Position numbers and translations under genes: made by a program. Below are positions 60,639 through 64,000 of a stretch of 64,000 nucleotides of DNA, piece after piece. How positions within the stretch are numbered: the first letter of the stretch is position 1; each line of letters opens with the position of its first letter. The notes beneath the pieces are model-generated. The model was given only the letters and a program-made list of their open reading frames with translations. It was not told the DNA's origin and made no database searches. Location of the stretch: positions 2,232,001 through 2,296,000 of the forward strand of contig NZ_AP025476.1 of the NCBI RefSeq assembly GCF_024347415.1. Direction: 5' to 3'. The stretch is from Vibrio crassostreae (GTDB lineage Bacteria > Pseudomonadota > Gammaproteobacteria > Enterobacterales > Vibrionaceae).

Positions 60639-61322
60639 TTATTCCCTGCCAGCCATCGCTTGACGGTGAAGAATACTGTGGAACTCTTCAGAGAAAGTCG
60701 CGTAGTTGTGCTCTAGCTTGCCTACTCGGCTGCTGAAGCGGTTGTACGCCATTACTGCTGGAATTGCAGCAAATAGACCCATTGCGGTTGCGATCAGTGC
60801 TTCTGCAATACCAGGGGCAACCATAGCGAGTGTCGCTTGCTTCACTTCACCTAATGCGATGAATGAGTGCATGATGCCCCAAACCGTACCAAATAGGCCG
60901 ATGTATGGGCTGATAGAACCAACGGTTGCCAAGAAAGGTAAGTTAGTTTCTAGTTCATCGACTTCACGAGCAACAGCAACGCGCATCGCACGGCCAGTGC
61001 CTTCCATAATGAAGTCAGGAGAAGTGGCATTAGATTTACGAAGGCGAGCAAACTCAGTAAAGCCTGCGTAGAAAATTTCTTCAGTACCAGAAAGCTCGTC
61101 TTTGCGTTTATTGCTCTCTTGGTACAATTTTGCAAGATCAACGCCTGACCAAAATTTGTCTTCAAACACTTCTGTTTGTTTCGAAGCTTGAGATAATACT
61201 TTACTTCTTTTGATGATCATCGCCCAAGAAACAACAGACATGCCCATAAGAACTAGCATGACCATTTTAACTAATAAACTAGCTTCTAAAATTAGGCCTA
61301 AGATTGAGATTTCAGCAGTCAC
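60639..61322 (-). CDS. tolQ: Tol-Pal motor protein TolQ
   Basis: A 227-residue inner-membrane protein with three helices (about 14-37, 135-158 and 170-192) and the conserved [24 protein letters not shown] segment that forms the proton path. It is homologous to ExbB and MotA. GTG start; the first bases overlap the end of ybgC, so translation is coupled. Confidence 0.97.
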   Translation of the reverse strand: MTAEISILGLILEASLLVKMVMLVLMGMSVVSWAMIIKRSKVLSQASKQTEVFEDKFWSGVDLAKLYQESNKRKDELSGTEEIFYAGFTEFARLRKSNATSPDFIMEGTGRAMRVAVAREVDELETNLPFLATVGSISPYIGLFGTVWGIMHSFIALGEVKQATLAMVAPGIAEALIATAMGLFAAIPAVMAYNRFSSRVGKLEHNYATFSEEFHSILHRQAMAGRE

Positions 61323-61731
61323 TATTCGTTAGCTCCGTAAGAATAAATGTTGGCATTGCCTTTGGTTTCATTTTTTGATTGTCGATACATGCTACCTTAA
61401 CCATTGCTTTACACAATGCTTTGCCATCAGGATTTACGATCTCTTGACAGAAGACCAAGGTAGCTCGCTTCAACTCGTAAATATTTGTAATGACTTGTAA
61501 AGAATCATCAAGGCGCGCACCTTGAATAAAATCAATGTCCATATGTCGGACTACAAAACCGATGTTTTGTTCTAACAAGACTTGCTGAGAAACGCCAATT
61601 GAGCGCAACATCTCAGTTCGAGCGCGTTCGAAAAACTTAAGATAGTTTGAATGGTATACAACACCACCTGCATCGGTGTCTTCGTAATACACTGTCACTG
61701 GCCACGTAAATGGCTTAGATAATCCCTGCAA
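61312..61731 (-). CDS. ybgC: Acyl-CoA thioesterase YbgC, tol-pal operon
   Basis: A 139-residue hotdog-fold thioesterase: [27 protein letters not shown] contains the catalytic Asp of the [10 protein letters not shown] signature. It hydrolyses short- or medium-chain acyl-CoA. The frame is open back to 61893, but 54 extra residues do not resemble the family. TTG at 61731 (QGLSKPF follows) gives the usual length; the ribosome binding site is weak (GGTATC). It is the first gene of the ybgC-tolQRAB-pal-cpoB operon and overlaps tolQ by 11 bases. The start is the least certain part of this entry. Confidence 0.88.
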   Translation of the reverse strand: MQGLSKPFTWPVTVYYEDTDAGGVVYHSNYLKFFERARTEMLRSIGVSQQVLLEQNIGFVVRHMDIDFIQGARLDDSLQVITNIYELKRATLVFCQEIVNPDGKALCKAMVKVACIDNQKMKPKAMPTFILTELTNSDC

Positions 61732-61825
61732 TTTGATACCACAATCCAAAACGATAAAGATCTCACTATAACCTAACTCCTTATCATTAATAGTATATCG
61801 CTGTGAATTTTTTGATTTAACAGAC

Positions 61826-61860
61826 GAAAAAAAAGGCCATCTGTATAAGATGACCTCTTT
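61826..61860 (-). terminator. Terminator of the cyd operon
   Basis: On the minus strand AGGTCATCT and AGATGGCCT pair with a G-T wobble around a 5-base loop and are followed by eight T residues. It separates the cyd operon from ybgC; it is about 60 bases beyond the ybgE stop codon. Confidence 0.85.
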
Positions 61861-61920
61861 TTGGCTAAAAACCCAACAAGTATAAAGATTCACATCGTTA
61901 TGAACCTAAATCCTTTGCCT

Positions 61921-62223
61921 TTATAGAAGGCGCAGCACCGTTAGGTAGAGCGAAATTGTGAGTGAAACGTATGGGCTAAACAGTAGCTGCCACATCCAAG
62001 CTCTTGGCTTAAATCCAATACCGTAAACCATGCTTGAGCAAACTGCCCAGATAAACATTGGCCCGATGATCGCGTTAAAGCCCCCGATGCTTGTCGCATA
62101 CGCTTCAGGATCCCACATCACTAAACCAACATGCATGAAACCCAATACCAAGGATAAAGCTCTTAATAGAGTCTTATCCATTGGTTGATGCAGTTTAGCG
62201 ATTTGCTCTGCGAGATTACTCAC
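61921..62223 (-). CDS. ybgE: YbgE, cyd operon membrane protein
   Basis: A 100-residue protein with three hydrophobic segments (LRALSLVLGFMHVGLVMW, AIIGPMFIWAVCSSMVYGIGF and the C-terminal SPYVSLTISLYLTVL). It matches YbgE, found next to cydX in gammaproteobacteria. Its role in the cytochrome bd oxidase is not settled. GTG start; it overlaps cydX by 8 bases. Confidence 0.9.
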   Translation of the reverse strand: MSNLAEQIAKLHQPMDKTLLRALSLVLGFMHVGLVMWDPEAYATSIGGFNAIIGPMFIWAVCSSMVYGIGFKPRAWMWQLLFSPYVSLTISLYLTVLRLL

Positions 62224-62323
62224 TGTCTTTGTCCATCATTTCTGAATGCTCTAGCCAAAGAGCATTAATGATGCCGAATGCACATGCTAGAAGTACACCC
62301 AAAATCCATGCGAAATACCACAT
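62216..62323 (-). CDS. cydX: CydX, small subunit of cytochrome bd oxidase
   Basis: A 35-residue protein, too short for most gene calling. It reads MWYFAWILGVLLACAFGIIN, then ALWLEHSE and a short acidic tail, as in CydX of E. coli (MWYFAWILGTLLACSFG). It is a single membrane helix that stabilises the CydAB oxidase. AGGAG lies 9 bases before the ATG. It follows cydB by 31 bases and overlaps ybgE. Confidence 0.93.
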   Translation of the reverse strand: MWYFAWILGVLLACAFGIINALWLEHSEMMDKDSE

Positions 62324-62354
62324 AAAATTTCTCCTAAGTTATTTAACTTCTAGC

Positions 62355-63491
62355 TTAGTAAGCTGAAACGTCGTTATCTTCGATGTGTTTCTTATCTAGA
62401 CGACCGAACATTTTGTAGTATGTCCAAGTTGTGTAGCCAAGAATCACCGGAACCATTACCGCCGCAACAGCAGTCATAAGGCCAAGCGTAAGCTCACTCG
62501 CTGTTGAATCCCACATAGTCAAACTATGGCTAGGGTTCAGGCTTGATGGCATTACGAATGGGAACATTGCAAAACCAGCCGTTAAAATAACACCTGCGTT
62601 CGATAGACTTGAGAACAAGAATGCGAAACCACCACGCTCAAAGCGAGATGCAATCACAGCAAGCAGTGGCATCGCTACCCCAAGGATCGGCGCAGCCCAC
62701 ATTGCAGGATACGTTTCGAAGTTTGTCATCCAAGCACCCACTTGAAGTGATACTTCTTTGTTTAAAGGGTTTGAATCAGCAAACGTATCGATAGTGCTTG
62801 TAATAACATAGCCTTCGATAGATTGAACCCAGAAACCACCAATAACGAACAGAGCAATAGCAATTAGGCCAGTGATCTGAGCAACGTTACGAGCACGAGC
62901 GTGCAGCTCTTCTGTAGTCTTCATTTGAAGCCATGTTGCACCTTGCATCACGAACAACATCAGAGCTAATACACCACAAAGCAATGCAAACGGGTTTAGC
63001 AGAGCGAAGAACGTGCCATGGTACTTAGACATCATAAATTCGTTCAGGTCAAATGGAACACCTTGTAATAGGTTACCAAATGCTACACCGAAGATGATTG
63101 GTGGAACTGTACCACTAAAGCAAAGTGCGTAGTCCCAAGTTTTACGCCATTTTGGATCTTCGATCTTAGAACGGTAATCAAGAGCAAGTGGTCGCAACCA
63201 AAGCGCTGCTAACGTCGCGTACATTGCGAAGTAGAAGCCAGAAAACGACGTTGCGTAAACCAGTGGCCATGCAGCAAACAATGCGCCACCCGCAGTGATA
63301 AGCCAAACTTGGTTACCATCCCAGTGAGGGGCAATCGTGTTTAGCATAATACGGCGTTCAGTGTCGCTCTTACCGATAACAGGTGAAAGAGCAGCAACAC
63401 CCATATCGAAGCCATCAGTTACGGCGAAACCAACCAGTAGAACACCGATCAATACCCACCAAATAAGTCGTAAGCTTTCGTAATCAAACAT
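62355..63491 (-). CDS. cydB: Cytochrome bd ubiquinol oxidase subunit II
   Basis: A 378-residue inner-membrane protein with eight to nine helices, beginning MFDYESLRLIWWVLIGVLLVGFAVTDGFDMGVAALSP; E. coli CydB has 379 residues and the same N-terminal pattern. Together with CydA it forms the high-affinity quinol oxidase used at low oxygen. It follows cydA by 13 bases. Confidence 0.97.
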   Translation of the reverse strand: MFDYESLRLIWWVLIGVLLVGFAVTDGFDMGVAALSPVIGKSDTERRIMLNTIAPHWDGNQVWLITAGGALFAAWPLVYATSFSGFYFAMYATLAALWLRPLALDYRSKIEDPKWRKTWDYALCFSGTVPPIIFGVAFGNLLQGVPFDLNEFMMSKYHGTFFALLNPFALLCGVLALMLFVMQGATWLQMKTTEELHARARNVAQITGLIAIALFVIGGFWVQSIEGYVITSTIDTFADSNPLNKEVSLQVGAWMTNFETYPAMWAAPILGVAMPLLAVIASRFERGGFAFLFSSLSNAGVILTAGFAMFPFVMPSSLNPSHSLTMWDSTASELTLGLMTAVAAVMVPVILGYTTWTYYKMFGRLDKKHIEDNDVSAY

Positions 63492-63504
63492 AATATTCCC
63501 TCAC

Positions 63505-63999
63505 TTATACTTCGACTGAACGGCTAACTTTGTCTTCAACAGAGTTATCGTTTTGTTCAAAGTGGTAACGGCCTGTCTTTAAGCTACTTGGACCTTTACG
63601 TGCGAATTTCAGCATTAGGTAAACTTCAGCAATCAAGAACACCGTGTACAGTGCCAGGATAGCGAATAGAGAAGTCCAAAGCTGTTCAATAGTTAATGCT
63701 GATGCTGCAACGTTAACCGGTAGGATTTCACCAACCGCCCATGGTTGACGACCAAACTCAGCAACGAACCAACCCGCTTCGATCGCAATCCAAGGAAGTG
63801 GGATTGAGAACAGCGCCGCTTTAAGTACCCAGGGTTTCTGTTCGATCTTCTGACGACATGTTTGAACAAACGCTGCGCCGAATACAAACAGCATGATGAA
63901 GCCACAAGCAACCATCAGACGGAATGACCAGAATAGAGGCCAAACTGTTGGGATAGAATCATCCGCAGCCATTTGGATTTGCTCTTCTGTTGCATCAAC
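63505..63999 (-). CDS. cydA: Cytochrome bd ubiquinol oxidase subunit I, C-terminal fragment
   Basis: The gene runs off the right edge of the window: codons upstream of base 63972 (VDATEEQIQ, then MAADDSIP) are open to the end, so the ATG at 63972 is not the real start. The 165 visible residues include [52 protein letters not shown] and a C-terminal helix, the end of CydA that holds the last haem-binding helices. It is transcribed as cydA-cydB-cydX-ybgE. Confidence 0.95.
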   Translation of the reverse strand, partial: VDATEEQIQMAADDSIPTVWPLFWSFRLMVACGFIMLFVFGAAFVQTCRQKIEQKPWVLKAALFSIPLPWIAIEAGWFVAEFGRQPWAVGEILPVNVAASALTIEQLWTSLFAILALYTVFLIAEVYLMLKFARKGPSSLKTGRYHFEQNDNSVEDKVSRSVEV

Positions 64000-64000
64000 A

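Overview
The window is a bacterial chromosome segment from a gammaproteobacterium, almost certainly a marine Vibrio. This rests on the gene families and their order: trpA, yciB, yciA, yciI, the AspS-type pilotin and metE/metR; a cydAB-cydX-ybgE / ybgC-tolQRAB-pal-cpoB / nadA block; and proteins that read as Vibrio-like throughout. The laminarin-type gene set suggests a coastal or alga-associated species of the V. splendidus kind, but species is inference. No IS element, prophage, CRISPR array or rRNA was seen; there is one tRNA gene.

Layout. 1-15 kb: the end of trpA, a slipin/NfeD membrane pair, a dicarboxylate/amino-acid symporter, a HisC-like aminotransferase with an orphan periplasmic binding protein and a divergent LysR regulator, then yciB, yciA, yciI, the type II secretion pilotin aspS, and the divergent metE/metR pair with visible MetJ boxes. 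15-24.6 kb: ygiQ, a glycosyltransferase cassette (GtrA flippase, GT39, GT2) facing a two-component system, a PLP-dependent deaminase-like enzyme and a dienelactone hydrolase.

24.6-45.3 kb is the most distinctive part: an apparent beta-glucan (probably laminarin, beta-1,3-glucan) utilisation locus. It holds a MalM-like lipoprotein, a GH3 beta-glucosidase with permuted domains, an AraC regulator, a LamB-type porin, a GH16 endo-glucanase lipoprotein, a LacI regulator, a very large GH149-like phosphorylase, a five-gene Dpp-type ABC transporter and a signal-less binding-protein-like gene. Nine copies of the palindrome AAGAAAGCGCTTTCTT (six perfect, three degenerate) lie in the intergenic regions only, in front of almost all of these genes, and define a local LacI-family regulon. 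The model is: GH16 cuts glucan outside the cell, the porin and ABC system import oligosaccharides, the phosphorylase and GH3 split them in the cytoplasm, and the LacI protein releases the operators when substrate is present.

45.4-54.9 kb: D-amino acid dehydrogenase, a LysR regulator, the GltS glutamate symporter, tRNA-Ser(GGA), the L-alanine exporter AlaE, a large hybrid sensor kinase, a UPF0149 protein and a potassium channel. 55-64 kb: nadA, the complete tol-pal envelope operon, and the cytochrome bd oxidase operon (cydA cut by the window end), including the 35-residue cydX.

Many starts here are TTG or GTG; where the longest open frame lacked a ribosome binding site a shorter start was chosen and this is stated. 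Intergenic stretches near or above 300 bases are described under the regulatory entries that lie in them.
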